A stretch of 64,000 nucleotides of DNA, taken from DATLED01 sp963750255 (GTDB taxonomy: Bacteria > Actinomycetota > Acidimicrobiia > Acidimicrobiales > CADCTF01). Position numbers and translations under genes: made by a program. Positions 35,121 through 44,039 of the stretch are shown here, one piece after another (the first letter of the stretch is position 1; every line of letters starts with the position of its first letter). Below the pieces are notes generated by a model that saw only the letters and a list, made by a program, of their open reading frames with translations, was not told where the DNA came from and searched no databases. The stretch is taken from positions 1 through 64,000 of the forward strand of contig CAVVPZ010000009.1 in assembly GCA_963750255.1 (NCBI GenBank). Reading direction: 5' to 3'.

Positions 35121-36290
35121 ATGCAGCACTCCATCCATACCGCGGCGCGTGTTCGTCGCCGCCAGTTCCTCAAACGATTGACCGGTCGTGGCCTCCTGGC
35201 CGCGGCCGTCGTGTCTGGCGGCGTGTTCGCCGCCGGTGGCACCCAATTGGTCTCCTCGGCCCGAGCCGGCGCCGACGGAGCAGGTCCCGGCACGGTGCTC
35301 GGAGTCGGTGACGCCGCCGCCTTCGGATCTGCCACCGGCAACGCCATCACCGGGATGGGAAGGACCCCCTCGGGCAAGGGCTACTGGCTGACCTCGAATC
35401 GAGGTGCGGTCTTCGCCTTCGGCGACGCGCCATTCCATGGATCGCTACCCGCCGATGCCTCGTCTACGGTCGTAGACATCGCCGCCGCACCGGACGGCCA
35501 GGGGTACTGGCTGGTTGCGGCCGACGGCGGCATCTTCAACTTCGGCACAGCCACATTCCGGGGTTCGGCCGGGGACCGCCACCTGAACGAGCCCATCGTG
35601 GGCATGGCGGCGACGCCGTCGGGTCAGGGCTATTGGTTGGTGGCCCGTGACGGCGGCATCTTCGCGTTCGGCGACGCTGCGTTCCTCGGTTCCACCGGTG
35701 GCATCCGCCTGAACGAGCCGATCGTGGGCATGGCGGCGACGCCGTCGGGTCAGGGCTATTGGCTGGTGGCCCGTGACGGCGGCATCTTCGCCTTCGGCGA
35801 CGCAACCTTCTCCGGCTCGGCCGGCAGTGTGCGCCTCAACGAGCCGATCGTGGGCATGGCGGCGACGCCGTCGGGTCACGGCTACTGGTTGGTGGCCCGT
35901 GACGGCGGCATCTTCACCTATGGCGACGCCGACTTCCACGGTTCGCTCGCCAACGCGGTGACCGGTCCCATCGTCGATGTGGCTCCGACGAAGTCGGGCG
36001 AGGGCACCTGGTTGGCGACCGGCGGCCGGTACCTCGGCGACTTCGAACTCACGTGCTACGCCCTGCGGGGCACCACGGCGTCGGGCGTTCCCGTTCGTCG
36101 AAGCGGGATCGCTGTCGACCCCCGAGTGATTCCCCTCGGCACCGAGGTGTTCATCGCCGGCGAGGGTACCCGGACTGCCATCGACACCGGTGGCCTCATC
36201 AAGGGCAACCGCATCGATGTCTGGCGCCCATCGTCGGAGGAATGCCGGCAGTTCGGCCGCCAGACAATGCCTGTGTTCGCCGTCCGCTGA
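35121..36290 (+). CDS. Tat-exported repeat protein with C-terminal 3D domain
   Basis: A 389-aa secreted protein. The start carries a twin-arginine signal (VRRRQFLKRLTGRG and a hydrophobic stretch to about residue 45). Next come five or six repeats of about 42 residues built on PIVGMAATPSGQGYWLVARD and GGIFAFGDA, likely a beta-propeller or solenoid. The last about 85 residues form a 3D (Asp-Asp-Asp) double-psi barrel: CYALRGTTASG, GIAVDPRVIPLGTEVFIAGE, AIDTGGLIKGNRIDVWRP. In relatives this fold is peptidoglycan-active (MltA, RlpA, YuiC type). It probably acts at the cell wall. The Tat route implies folding before export. Confidence 0.85.
   Translation: MQHSIHTAARVRRRQFLKRLTGRGLLAAAVVSGGVFAAGGTQLVSSARAGADGAGPGTVLGVGDAAAFGSATGNAITGMGRTPSGKGYWLTSNRGAVFAFGDAPFHGSLPADASSTVVDIAAAPDGQGYWLVAADGGIFNFGTATFRGSAGDRHLNEPIVGMAATPSGQGYWLVARDGGIFAFGDAAFLGSTGGIRLNEPIVGMAATPSGQGYWLVARDGGIFAFGDATFSGSAGSVRLNEPIVGMAATPSGHGYWLVARDGGIFTYGDADFHGSLANAVTGPIVDVAPTKSGEGTWLATGGRYLGDFELTCYALRGTTASGVPVRRSGIAVDPRVIPLGTEVFIAGEGTRTAIDTGGLIKGNRIDVWRPSSEECRQFGRQTMPVFAVR
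35589..35966 (+). repeat. 126-bp in-frame repeats in the Tat-exported protein gene
   Basis: Three near-identical units begin at 35589, 35715 and 35841 with GAGCCSATCGTGGGCATGGC, where S is C or G. The 126-bp period codes for 42 residues. High DNA identity between units shows recent duplication or gene conversion within the gene, and copy number may vary between strains. Confidence 0.75.
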
Positions 36291-36362
36291 ACCAACCGGG
36301 CAGGGCAAATCGGGCTGGTCACTACAAAACCGCCGAGAACCGCCGATACCAGTGGTGTGTCC

Positions 36363-38066
36363 ATGAAGCGAAACAGCGAGGTGGCCAAGCGAGCGAAGGG
36401 CCCGCGGCTGGGCGAAATGCTCCTCGCCCGCGGCATCATCACCGACGACCAGCTCGAGGAGTCGCTCCGCGAGCAACTGGTGACGTCAGAGCGGCTGGGC
36501 ACGATCCTCGTCGGCCGCGGCTACGTCGGTGAGGTCGAGCTCGTCAAGATCCTGGCCGAGCACTTCGGTCTCCCCTTCGTCGACCTCGAGGATCTGACCA
36601 TCGATCCTTCGGCTGTCCAACTGGTCAAGGAGAGCTTCGCCCGCTACCACCAATTGCTCCCGTACGGGCGCGATGGCAAGCAGCTGTTGGTGGCGATGGT
36701 CAACCCGACCAACGTGTTCTCGCTCGACGATGTGCGGTCTGTGACAGGCCACGACGTTCGAGCGATCATGGCCGAGCCGGGACAGTTGTTGCGGGCCATC
36801 GATCGAGTCTGGGGTGCCGCCGACACCGACTCCGCTGTGATGCGGATCGAGGCCGACCTCGACGAAGTCGACGAGCTAGACATCGGTGGCCTCGGACCGG
36901 TCGACGACGCGCCCGTCATCCAGTTCGTCAATCAACTGATCTCCCGGGCCGTCACCGAACGTGCATCCGACATCCACCTCGACCCAGGCGATCGTGAGAT
37001 GCAGATCCGCTTCCGCATCGACGGCGTACTCCACCCCGTCATGACAGTGCCCCGGGCCGCGCAGGCGAGCATCGTGAGCCGGATCAAGATCATGGGCGAG
37101 ATCGACATCGCCGAGCGGCGCGTGCCGCAGGACGGACGCATCGCGCTCAACGTCGACGGCTCTCCGGTGTCGTTGCGAGTCGTCACCTTGCCCACCGCGT
37201 ACGGCGAGTCGGTCATCATCCGCGTACTCGAGGAAGCCGACGGGGTGCGATCCCTCACCGACCTCGGGATGTCGGCGGCATCGCTGAAGGTGTTCGAGGC
37301 CTCGTTCCGTCGGCCGTGGGGAGCGGTGGTCGTGACCGGCCCGACGGGCTCGGGAAAGTCGACCACGATGTACGCGACCCTGGGCGAGCTCAACACCCCG
37401 TCGCGGAACATCATCACCATCGAAGACCCGATCGAGTACCGACTGGCCGGGGTCAAGCAGATGCAGGTCAACCGCAAGGCGGGCCTGGGTTTCCCAAACG
37501 CGCTCAGGTCGATCCTTCGCGCCGACCCCGACGTGGTGATGGTGGGCGAAATGCGCGATGTCGAGACCGCCCGCATCGCCTGCGAGGCGGCCCTGACCGG
37601 CCACCTCGTGGTGACGTCGCTGCACACCAACGACGCCGCCTCGACACCGGTGCGGCTGCTCGACATGGGCATCGAGCCGTTCATGATCACGTCAGCGCTC
37701 AATTGCATCGTCGCCCAGCGGCTGGCCCGCCGGCTCTGCGAACGGTGCAAGGAGCCGTTCGACCCCGCCACCGACGGCCTCCTCGAGGGGTCGATGCCCG
37801 ACTGGGTTCACGGAAGCGACGACTCGTTCTTTCGCCCCATCGGGTGTGGCAGCTGCTCGGGCACTGGCTATCGGGGCCGGCTCGCGCTCCACGAGGTCCT
37901 CGAGATGTCCGACGAGATCGACCACCTCGTCGCGTCCCGGGCCATCCCCCGCGACATCCAAAGCGCTGCCATCGATCAGGGCATGACCACCATGCGCGAG
38001 GACGGACTCCAGAAGGCGGCCGCCGGGGAGACCAGCATCGAAGAGGTCCTCCGAGCTGTCGGCTGA
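36363..38066 (+). CDS. GspE/PilB-type secretion or pilus ATPase
   Basis: A 567-aa hexameric ATPase that powers type II secretion or type IV pilus assembly. The N-terminal MshEN-like domain (about residues 15-75, LGEMLLARGIITDDQLEESL) is followed by the catalytic part: Walker A GPTGSGKST (about residues 325-333), Asp box IITIEDPIEYRL, Walker B RSILRADPDVVMVGEMRD, and the His box LVVTSLHTNDAAS. Four cysteines (CERC and CGSC) form the usual zinc site. It is complete, but no pilC, pilin or secretin gene is nearby in this window. ATG 36363 is favoured over GTG 36357. Confidence 0.93.
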   Translation: MKRNSEVAKRAKGPRLGEMLLARGIITDDQLEESLREQLVTSERLGTILVGRGYVGEVELVKILAEHFGLPFVDLEDLTIDPSAVQLVKESFARYHQLLPYGRDGKQLLVAMVNPTNVFSLDDVRSVTGHDVRAIMAEPGQLLRAIDRVWGAADTDSAVMRIEADLDEVDELDIGGLGPVDDAPVIQFVNQLISRAVTERASDIHLDPGDREMQIRFRIDGVLHPVMTVPRAAQASIVSRIKIMGEIDIAERRVPQDGRIALNVDGSPVSLRVVTLPTAYGESVIIRVLEEADGVRSLTDLGMSAASLKVFEASFRRPWGAVVVTGPTGSGKSTTMYATLGELNTPSRNIITIEDPIEYRLAGVKQMQVNRKAGLGFPNALRSILRADPDVVMVGEMRDVETARIACEAALTGHLVVTSLHTNDAASTPVRLLDMGIEPFMITSALNCIVAQRLARRLCERCKEPFDPATDGLLEGSMPDWVHGSDDSFFRPIGCGSCSGTGYRGRLALHEVLEMSDEIDHLVASRAIPRDIQSAAIDQGMTTMREDGLQKAAAGETSIEEVLRAVG

Positions 38067-38083
38067 GTCGGCGATGATGGGGT

Positions 38084-40138
38084 GTGGCGACGAACGGCCG
38101 GCCCCCGACCCCGGAGGCACCTGACCCCCAACTCGCCCCCTTCGCGAGCCAGCATGGAAGCGATTTGGACGCCGACGACCACGCCAGCCGGCTGCTCGAA
38201 GAGGTGCGAGCCCGCCAGGCCGAGATTCGTCGCCTCGAGCGGGAGACGGGCGAGGCCCTCGTCCGCCGACGCCTCGATGACGAGCGCGAGCGGCGGTCCC
38301 TGCGGGCGGAAGCAGAGCGCGAGTCAGCCGAGATCCGCCGCCAGGCGGGCGAAGCATCAGAGCGGGTTCGGCGCGAGTCGGAGTCTCTCGCCATTCGTAT
38401 CCGAGAAGTCGCCGTGGACGATGCTGATCAGCTGCGGCGTCGGGCGGTGGCCGAGGGCGAGGCAGTGGTGGCCGCCAAGCTGGCTGAGGCGGAAGAGGGA
38501 CTCGCCCGGGCCCGGGCGGAGCTCCGTTCCGAAGCCAAGCGGCTGCGGGCCGAGGTCGAACACGAGCGCGATCGGCTGCAGGCTGGACACGCCGAGGCAA
38601 TGGCCGCCGTCGAGGCCGAGCTGGCCGACGAACGAGCCGTGGTCGCAGCCGAGCTCGATGCCAGGCGACGCGAGCTGGCTCAAGAGCGCGAGCAATTCGC
38701 CCGCGAGCAGGCCGAGCTGGCCGCCGTGGGCGCGGCTGAGCTCGAGACCCGTCGAGCTGAGGTCGAGGGGCTGTTGGCCCGGCGTCAGGCCGAGCTCGAC
38801 GACGAAGAGGTGCGACTCGCCCGTGAGCTGACCGAGCGAACCGCAGCGCTGGCCGACGCTCGGGCGCGCGGAGAGGCCGAGCTCGAGGCCCGTCGCGCCG
38901 AACTCGAGGCGCAGACGATGGCTCGCCAGGGCCGGCTGCTGGCCGAGGTCGAGCTTCGCCGGCGTCAGCTCGAAACCGACCTCGCCGCTCAAGCCGCCGT
39001 CCTCGAAGACGAGCGCGCCGAGGTGGCGAACGAGCGGGCGGCGCTCGCTGCAAGCCGGGCCGAGATGCTCCGACAGGCCGAGGCAGAGATCGAGGAGTGG
39101 CTCGACGAAGCCCACGATGAGCGAGAGCAGATCCTTCGCGCCGCACTCGCCGAAGCCGAGACCGAGGCGGAGCGGATTGTCGCCACCGCCCAAGCCGAGT
39201 CCGATCGCATCGTCGGCGAAGCTGCAAGCAGGGCCGAGGCCGCCGTCGCCCACATCCGCACCCAAGCCGACGACGACGCCAGCGAGATCCGCGCCCGGGC
39301 CGAGGCCGAAGCGGCCGAAGTCCGTGACCGCTCAGAAGCCGAGGCGGCCGAGACCGTGCGCCACGCGGGCACGACCGCGGGCGCGGTGGTGGCCAGGGCC
39401 GAGTCGGAGGCCGAACAGATTCGCAACCAGGCTCGAGCCGCCCTCGCTGACGCCATCGCAGAGGGCGAGCGGCTGCGCGCCGCAGCGGTGGCCGACGGAC
39501 GGGCCTCGGTGGCCCGGATGCAAGAAGACGCCGACCACCGCATCGCAGCCGAGACCGAGGTGATCCTCGCCTCGGCCAACGAACAAGCCGCCGGGCTCGT
39601 CGACGACGCCGCCCGCCAGGCCGAGGACTTGATGGCGGACGCCGCCGAACAAGCCGAGGCGCGACGGGCCCAAGCCGAGATCAACGCTGCCGAGATCGTG
39701 GCCAACGCCGACGACGAAGCCCGTGTGGTCAAGGCCGAGGCGACCGCGCTCTTCGCGCAGCGGGTCCGCGAGGCGGCGGCGCGAGCCGAAGAGCTGACCC
39801 GCGCCGTGCCGCCCGCCGCCGCGCCGCCCGCGACTGCCGAGCCCGCCGCGGCGCCGCCCGCGCCTCCCGCCGCCGAGGCCGCGACTGCCGAGGCCGCGCC
39901 GGCGTCACCGGACCAGCCCACGCACCCGGGCCCTCGTTCGGCGCCGCCGGTGCGCCCGACACCACGGCCGGCGCCGGCGGCCGCCGACCGTCAGCCCTTC
40001 ATCGGGTCCCGGGCCCGGGACCGCGACGAGCCTGCACCCTCGGCCCCGCCCTTCGGGGCCGAGGCGTTGCCGCCCGAGGCGGCGCAGCCCGACGAGCCCG
40101 AACGCCGGGGACGGTTGTCCCGCCTCTTCGGCCGCTGA
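38084..40138 (+). CDS. Long Ala/Glu/Arg-rich coiled-coil protein
   Basis: A 684-aa protein from GTG 38084, only 17 bases after the GspE/PilB stop. Residues about 35-560 are almost uninterrupted heptad-rich coiled coil (e.g. RRLERETGEALVRRRLDDER, AEQIRNQARAALADAIAEGE). A Pro/Ala-rich linker (about 575-650) and a short basic end RRGRLSRLFGR follow. There is no signal or membrane segment. It resembles actinobacterial cytoskeletal or polar scaffold proteins (FilP/Scy/DivIVA-like) only in architecture. Position suggests a link with the ATPase upstream, perhaps placing or tethering it. It is repetitive, so database matches will be inflated by composition. Confidence 0.75.
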   Translation: MATNGRPPTPEAPDPQLAPFASQHGSDLDADDHASRLLEEVRARQAEIRRLERETGEALVRRRLDDERERRSLRAEAERESAEIRRQAGEASERVRRESESLAIRIREVAVDDADQLRRRAVAEGEAVVAAKLAEAEEGLARARAELRSEAKRLRAEVEHERDRLQAGHAEAMAAVEAELADERAVVAAELDARRRELAQEREQFAREQAELAAVGAAELETRRAEVEGLLARRQAELDDEEVRLARELTERTAALADARARGEAELEARRAELEAQTMARQGRLLAEVELRRRQLETDLAAQAAVLEDERAEVANERAALAASRAEMLRQAEAEIEEWLDEAHDEREQILRAALAEAETEAERIVATAQAESDRIVGEAASRAEAAVAHIRTQADDDASEIRARAEAEAAEVRDRSEAEAAETVRHAGTTAGAVVARAESEAEQIRNQARAALADAIAEGERLRAAAVADGRASVARMQEDADHRIAAETEVILASANEQAAGLVDDAARQAEDLMADAAEQAEARRAQAEINAAEIVANADDEARVVKAEATALFAQRVREAAARAEELTRAVPPAAAPPATAEPAAAPPAPPAAEAATAEAAPASPDQPTHPGPRSAPPVRPTPRPAPAAADRQPFIGSRARDRDEPAPSAPPFGAEALPPEAAQPDEPERRGRLSRLFGR

Positions 40139-40146
40139 CCCTCCCC

Positions 40147-40219
40147 GTTGCGGTGGCCATCGCGGCGGCCGTTTCAGCCACTGAAATGGGTTTGGGCGAC
40201 CGGAAGGGCCACACCAACG
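40147..40219. repeat. 73-base palindromic intergenic repeat, copy 2
   Basis: The same length and ends as the copy at 27033-27105: GTTGCGGTGGCC at the left and GGCCACACCAACG at the right, able to pair with two mismatches. The middle differs and contains TTTCAG-CCA-CTGAAA, a 6-bp hairpin. It starts 8 bases after the coiled-coil gene stop. Confidence 0.6.
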
Positions 40220-40295
40220 CCCCCCATGCCGACGCGGCAGGCGGCCGCTAGCGTGCAGCCCGAACAACCGATTTCGGGGGACAGGTGAGGGTGAC

Positions 40296-41837
40296 ATGCG
40301 AGTACCGCTGACCGTGGGGGACTTCTTGGAGCGGGCGGCCACCGTGTACGGCGATCGTGTCGCTGTCGTCGACGAGCCCGGCCGGCCGGGGGACTTGGGG
40401 GCGATCACCTATTCGTCCCTGCGGCGTCGCGCCCGCAACATGGCCGCCACCCTTGACCGGATGGGCGTGGCTCAAGGCGAACGGGTCGCCATCGTCAGCC
40501 CCAATGCGGCTCGGTTCTTGATCTCGTTCTACGGGGTCAGTGGTTACGGGCGCACCCTCGTCCCGATCAACTTCAGGCTCAACGCCGAAGAGGTCGCCTA
40601 CATCGTCGAGCATTCTGGGGCCACGGTCCTGCTCGTCGACCCCGAGCTCGACGAGAGCCTCGCCGGCGTCCAAGCCAAGGAGCGGATCCTCCTCGACGGG
40701 TCAGCCGATGCGGAGTTGTTCGCCGACGCCGATGCCGACCCGGCTCGATGGGAGCCCGACGAGGAGGCAACCGCCAGCATCAACTACACATCGGGCACCA
40801 CGGCGCGGCCCAAGGGCGTGCAGATCACGCACCGCAATGCCTGGCTCAATGCCACCAGCTTCGGGTGGAACGCGTCGGTCAACGATCGCGACGTCTACCT
40901 CCACACGCTGCCGATGTTTCACTGCAACGGGTGGGGAATGCCGTATGCGGTGACGTCGATGGGCGTCAAGCAGATCGTGCTCCGCAAGGTCGACGGTGAA
41001 GACATCCTCCGACGAGTAGAGGAGCACGGGGTGACGTTGATGTGCGGCGCCCCCGCCGTCGTGGCCGCTGTCCTCGACGCCGCAACTGCTCGGCGTAGCG
41101 CCGGCGAGGACGTTCCTGGGCGCGACACCGTTCGCATCGTGGTGGCAGGAGCGCCGCCGCCCTCGAAGACCATCGAACGGGTCATCGACGAGTTGGGCTG
41201 GGAGTTCATCCAGATCTACGGGCTGACCGAGACTTCGCCCCTGCTCACGATGAACCGGGGCCGTGCCGAGTGGGACGATCTCGACCTCGGCGAACAGGCC
41301 CGACTGCTGTCTCGGGCCGGCGCACCGGTGCTCGGCGTCACCGTCGAGGTCGACGCCGAGGGAGAGATTTGTGCTCGAAGCAACCACGTGTTCGAGGGGT
41401 ACTGGGAACAGCCAGAGGAGACGGCCAAGGCCATCCGAGAGGGCTTCTTCCACACCGGTGACGGAGGGTTCCTCGACGGCGCCTACGTCACGATCGCCGA
41501 TCGCAAGAAGGACGTCATCATCTCGGGGGGCGAGAACGTGTCGTCGATCGAGGTCGAAGACGCCCTCTTCCAGCACCCGGCCGTCGCCGAGTGCGCCGTG
41601 ATCGGTGTGCCGCACGACAAGTGGGGTGAGACCGTCAAGGCGCTCGTCGTGCTCCGCGACGGCCAGTCCGCCGACGAGGCTGACATCATCGAGTTCTGTC
41701 GCGGCCGCATCGCCCATTACAAGTGCCCGACTTCGGTCGAGTTCCGCGATGCCCTGGCCCGGACGGCGACCGGCAAACTGCAGAAGTTCAAGCTGCGCCA
41801 GCCCTATTGGGAGGGGCGCGACCGTCTGGTCAACTAG
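40296..41837 (+). CDS. Acyl-CoA synthetase / AMP-dependent ligase
   Basis: A 513-aa member of the ANL superfamily that adenylates a carboxylic acid and transfers it to CoA. Motifs: the phosphate loop NYTSGTTARPKGV (about residues 163-175), LPMFHCNGWG (about 204-213), YGLTETSP, TGDGGFL, DRKKDVIISGGENVSS and the catalytic Lys near the end in RTATGKLQKFK. The length is normal for medium or long-chain acid ligases. The gene stands alone; its stop shares the palindromic CTAG with the stop of the convergent kinase-like gene. The exact substrate is unknown. Confidence 0.92.
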   Translation: MRVPLTVGDFLERAATVYGDRVAVVDEPGRPGDLGAITYSSLRRRARNMAATLDRMGVAQGERVAIVSPNAARFLISFYGVSGYGRTLVPINFRLNAEEVAYIVEHSGATVLLVDPELDESLAGVQAKERILLDGSADAELFADADADPARWEPDEEATASINYTSGTTARPKGVQITHRNAWLNATSFGWNASVNDRDVYLHTLPMFHCNGWGMPYAVTSMGVKQIVLRKVDGEDILRRVEEHGVTLMCGAPAVVAAVLDAATARRSAGEDVPGRDTVRIVVAGAPPPSKTIERVIDELGWEFIQIYGLTETSPLLTMNRGRAEWDDLDLGEQARLLSRAGAPVLGVTVEVDAEGEICARSNHVFEGYWEQPEETAKAIREGFFHTGDGGFLDGAYVTIADRKKDVIISGGENVSSIEVEDALFQHPAVAECAVIGVPHDKWGETVKALVVLRDGQSADEADIIEFCRGRIAHYKCPTSVEFRDALARTATGKLQKFKLRQPYWEGRDRLVN

Positions 41838-42385
41838 CTAGCTGACGATCCTCCGGCGAAGATCTGTTCCACGAGCGCGTCGAAGCCAGGGTCATATCCG
41901 TCATCGGTCTGGACGTCGATGCGAGCGCAGCCGTAGTCGACCGGGTCGGAGATCGCGCCGCCTAGCAACTGGATACGACCGACGAGGATCTCTTCGATCA
42001 GGGCCTCCGAGACGCCTTCTTGGCGACGCGCAGCGATCCAACGCTCGGTCGCATTCTCGGCCGTCAAATGGACGTTGATCACGGTGGCGAAGTCGCGGAG
42101 GCGACGCACGCTCTGGTCCATTTCCCCCCTGTACATCGTCCCGCTGAACACGGTGGTGGCTCCCGCAGCGGCAAGGTGTTCGAGCACGCCCCACGCAGTC
42201 GCCGGCGCCCGCTGCACCAAGGTTTCCGGCGCCCCGCGCCCGATGGTGAGGCGTAGCCCGTTGGCGATGAAATCGCGGTCGATGTGCTGGATGCGCAATT
42301 GTCCGGCGATCCTGGCTCCGAGGGTTGTCTTGCCCGATCCAGGCGCGCCGCTGACGAGCACCAAGACGGGGGACCATTCGCTCAT
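41834..42385 (-). CDS. P-loop kinase-like protein (zeta-toxin/AAA kinase type)
   Basis: A 183-aa nucleotide-binding protein with Walker A in VLVSGAPGSGKTTLGARIA (about residues 9-27), then HIDRDFIANGLRL where the Asp would contact substrate. A lid-like Arg region (RWIAARRQEGVS) follows near residue 115. This is the layout of small-molecule kinases, including shikimate or gluconate-kinase-like and zeta-like enzymes; no antitoxin gene is adjacent, so a toxin role is not supported. The ATG at 42385 lies just before the P-loop strand. Its stop overlaps that of the acyl-CoA synthetase. Confidence 0.75.
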   Translation of the reverse strand: MSEWSPVLVLVSGAPGSGKTTLGARIAGQLRIQHIDRDFIANGLRLTIGRGAPETLVQRAPATAWGVLEHLAAAGATTVFSGTMYRGEMDQSVRRLRDFATVINVHLTAENATERWIAARRQEGVSEALIEEILVGRIQLLGGAISDPVDYGCARIDVQTDDGYDPGFDALVEQIFAGGSSAS

Positions 42386-42464
42386 GGGGTGGAAGCGTGC
42401 TCGGTAGGGGCGCCGCCAGTCCAGCACCGCGATGCGCTTCTTCCCGATCCCAGCCGGCGGGCGG

Positions 42465-42689
42465 TCAGGCCCCGGAGAGGTCTTCGCCTTCGTACGCGCC
42501 GCCGAAGAACTGGGCCAGCATCTCGAGGAGGCCCTCGCTGCGGTCCTCGCCGTCGGCCTCGACGACCCAGCCCGAGAGTGGACGCGCCCCGGGTTCGAGG
42601 ACGGCAGCCTGCATGCCGTCCTCGTTGAGGGCGGTGGCCATCTCCTGGGCGCCACTAGGCGTGAATCCATAGAACCGGTACGTCCGCAT
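42465..42689 (-). CDS. Small hypothetical protein
   Basis: A 74-aa acidic soluble protein: MRTYRFYGFTPSGAQEMATA, then LNEDGMQAAVLEP and SGWVVEADGEDRSEGLLEML. The alternation suggests an alpha/beta fold of ferredoxin-like type, with a C-terminal helix. No cysteines, signal peptide or known motif are seen. Its ATG at 42689 is about 90 bases from the start region of the MATE gene, in divergent arrangement. It could be a small regulator, but nothing supports a specific function. Confidence 0.65.
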   Translation of the reverse strand: MRTYRFYGFTPSGAQEMATALNEDGMQAAVLEPGARPLSGWVVEADGEDRSEGLLEMLAQFFGGAYEGEDLSGA

Positions 42690-42778
42690 CTGGTCGTAGT
42701 CTCGCCCATCTGACCGACCACCGGCCGTCCGGCCTCCGACGCTACGACCGCGACATCGCCCGGCTGGCCGTCCCTGCG

Positions 42779-44038
42779 TTGGGAGCGCTCGCCGCCGAGC
42801 CGCTCTACATCCTGGTCGACACCGCGGTCGTGGGCCACCTGGGCACGGCGCCGCTCGGTGGGCTGGCTGTGGCGGGAACGATCCTGACGACGAGCTTCTT
42901 CCTCTTCAATTTCCTGGCCTACGGAACGACTGCCGCCGTGGCCCGATTCGTGGGCGGCGACCGGCACGACGCCGCCGCCCACACCGCGGTGCAGGGGATG
43001 TGGTTGGCAGCCGCGATCGGCGCCGCGCTCGTGGTCGCCGGTGTGTTCGGAGCGCCGACAGCGGTCGGCCTCTTCGCCCCCGATCCTGAGGTGCGTATCG
43101 CAGCGGTCACGTACCTACGGATCAGTGCGTTGGGCGCGCCCGCCGTGCTGGTTTCGCTCGTGGGCGCTGGATACCTCCGTGGCATGCAGGACACGGCCCG
43201 AACGATGGTGGTCGCCGTGTTCGCGAACGTGGCCAACCTCGCGCTCGAGGTCGTGCTCATCTACGGCCTCGGCTTCGGGATTGCCGCGTCGGCCGCCGCG
43301 ACCGTGATCGCCCAAAGCGCGGGCGCGCTCGTGTTCGTGTGGTTGCTCGGCGTCCATGTGCGCCACGCAGGCGTCGGGCTCCGTCCCGACAAAGCGCGGC
43401 TCCGGGCGCTTCTCGTCGTTGGGCGCGACCTCTTCGTGCGCACCGGCGCCCTGCTGCTGTCGCTGGCGGTGGCCACTGCTGTCGCCAGCCGCCTCGGGCG
43501 CGCCGAGTTGGCTGCCCATCAGATCGCATTTCAGATCTGGAGCTTCCTCGCGCTCGTGCTCGATGCCGTCGCCATCGCTGGGCAAGCCATGATCGGCATG
43601 CTGCTCGGCGCCGGAGCCGTGGCGGAGGCCAGAGCAGCCGCCACCCGGATGCTCCAGTGGGGTGTCGTGGGCGGCGTCGCTCTGGGAATCGTCGTCGTCG
43701 CCCTGCGCCCCTGGCTCGTGCCGGTCTTCACCCCCGATCCCGCCGTGGCGAGCGCAGCCTTGGCTGTGCTCTTGGTCGTCGCCGTCCTGCAACCGGTGAA
43801 CGCGGTCGTATTCGTCCTCGACGGCGTCCTCATTGGCGCCGGCGATCTTCGCTATCTCGCCAAGGCCATGGTCGTGAGCGGCCTCGGTGTGTTCCTGCCC
43901 GCAGCCGCACTGGTCTTGCGAGCCGGCGGCCCCCTTGTCGCGCTGTGGGGAGCGCTCACCTTTTTGATGACGGCGCGACTGGTCGGCAATGTCCGACGGT
44001 TCCGCGGGACGGCCTGGCTGGTCACCGGCGTCGGCTGA
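42779..44038 (+). CDS. MATE-family multidrug/toxin efflux transporter (DinF-like)
   Basis: A 12-helix proton- or sodium-driven exporter with pseudo-symmetric halves. Signs: AAEPLYILVDTAVVGHLGTA at the first helix, LRISALGAPAVLVSLVGAGYLRGMQDT (about residues 110-137), and AHQIAFQIWSF in the second half. Coordinates start at a TTG, but in-frame family-like sequence (DRDIARLAVPALGALAAEP) extends upstream to about 42710, where the first usable codon is CTG. The true start is therefore uncertain or hidden by a sequence error. From the TTG it is 419 aa; with the extension about 442, closer to normal. Confidence 0.88.
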   Translation: MGALAAEPLYILVDTAVVGHLGTAPLGGLAVAGTILTTSFFLFNFLAYGTTAAVARFVGGDRHDAAAHTAVQGMWLAAAIGAALVVAGVFGAPTAVGLFAPDPEVRIAAVTYLRISALGAPAVLVSLVGAGYLRGMQDTARTMVVAVFANVANLALEVVLIYGLGFGIAASAAATVIAQSAGALVFVWLLGVHVRHAGVGLRPDKARLRALLVVGRDLFVRTGALLLSLAVATAVASRLGRAELAAHQIAFQIWSFLALVLDAVAIAGQAMIGMLLGAGAVAEARAAATRMLQWGVVGGVALGIVVVALRPWLVPVFTPDPAVASAALAVLLVVAVLQPVNAVVFVLDGVLIGAGDLRYLAKAMVVSGLGVFLPAAALVLRAGGPLVALWGALTFLMTARLVGNVRRFRGTAWLVTGVG

Positions 44039-44039
44039 G

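Noticed and set aside
33750..35438. A longer version of the channel-like protein starting at 35438
   Set aside because: The added 198 residues are Gly/Arg/Ser-rich and run opposite the Tat-signal region of the divergent gene; the first helix starts at GTG 34844.
38104..40120. Several long frames in the other reading frames and on the minus strand of the coiled-coil gene
   Set aside because: Ala/Glu/Arg repeats leave all frames open. Only the GTG 38084 frame gives heptads and a sensible start next to the previous gene.
41834..42385. Zeta-type toxin of a toxin-antitoxin pair
   Set aside because: The P-loop fits, but no antitoxin-sized gene is adjacent on the same strand and the protein is shorter than typical zeta toxins. 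A small-molecule kinase is safer.
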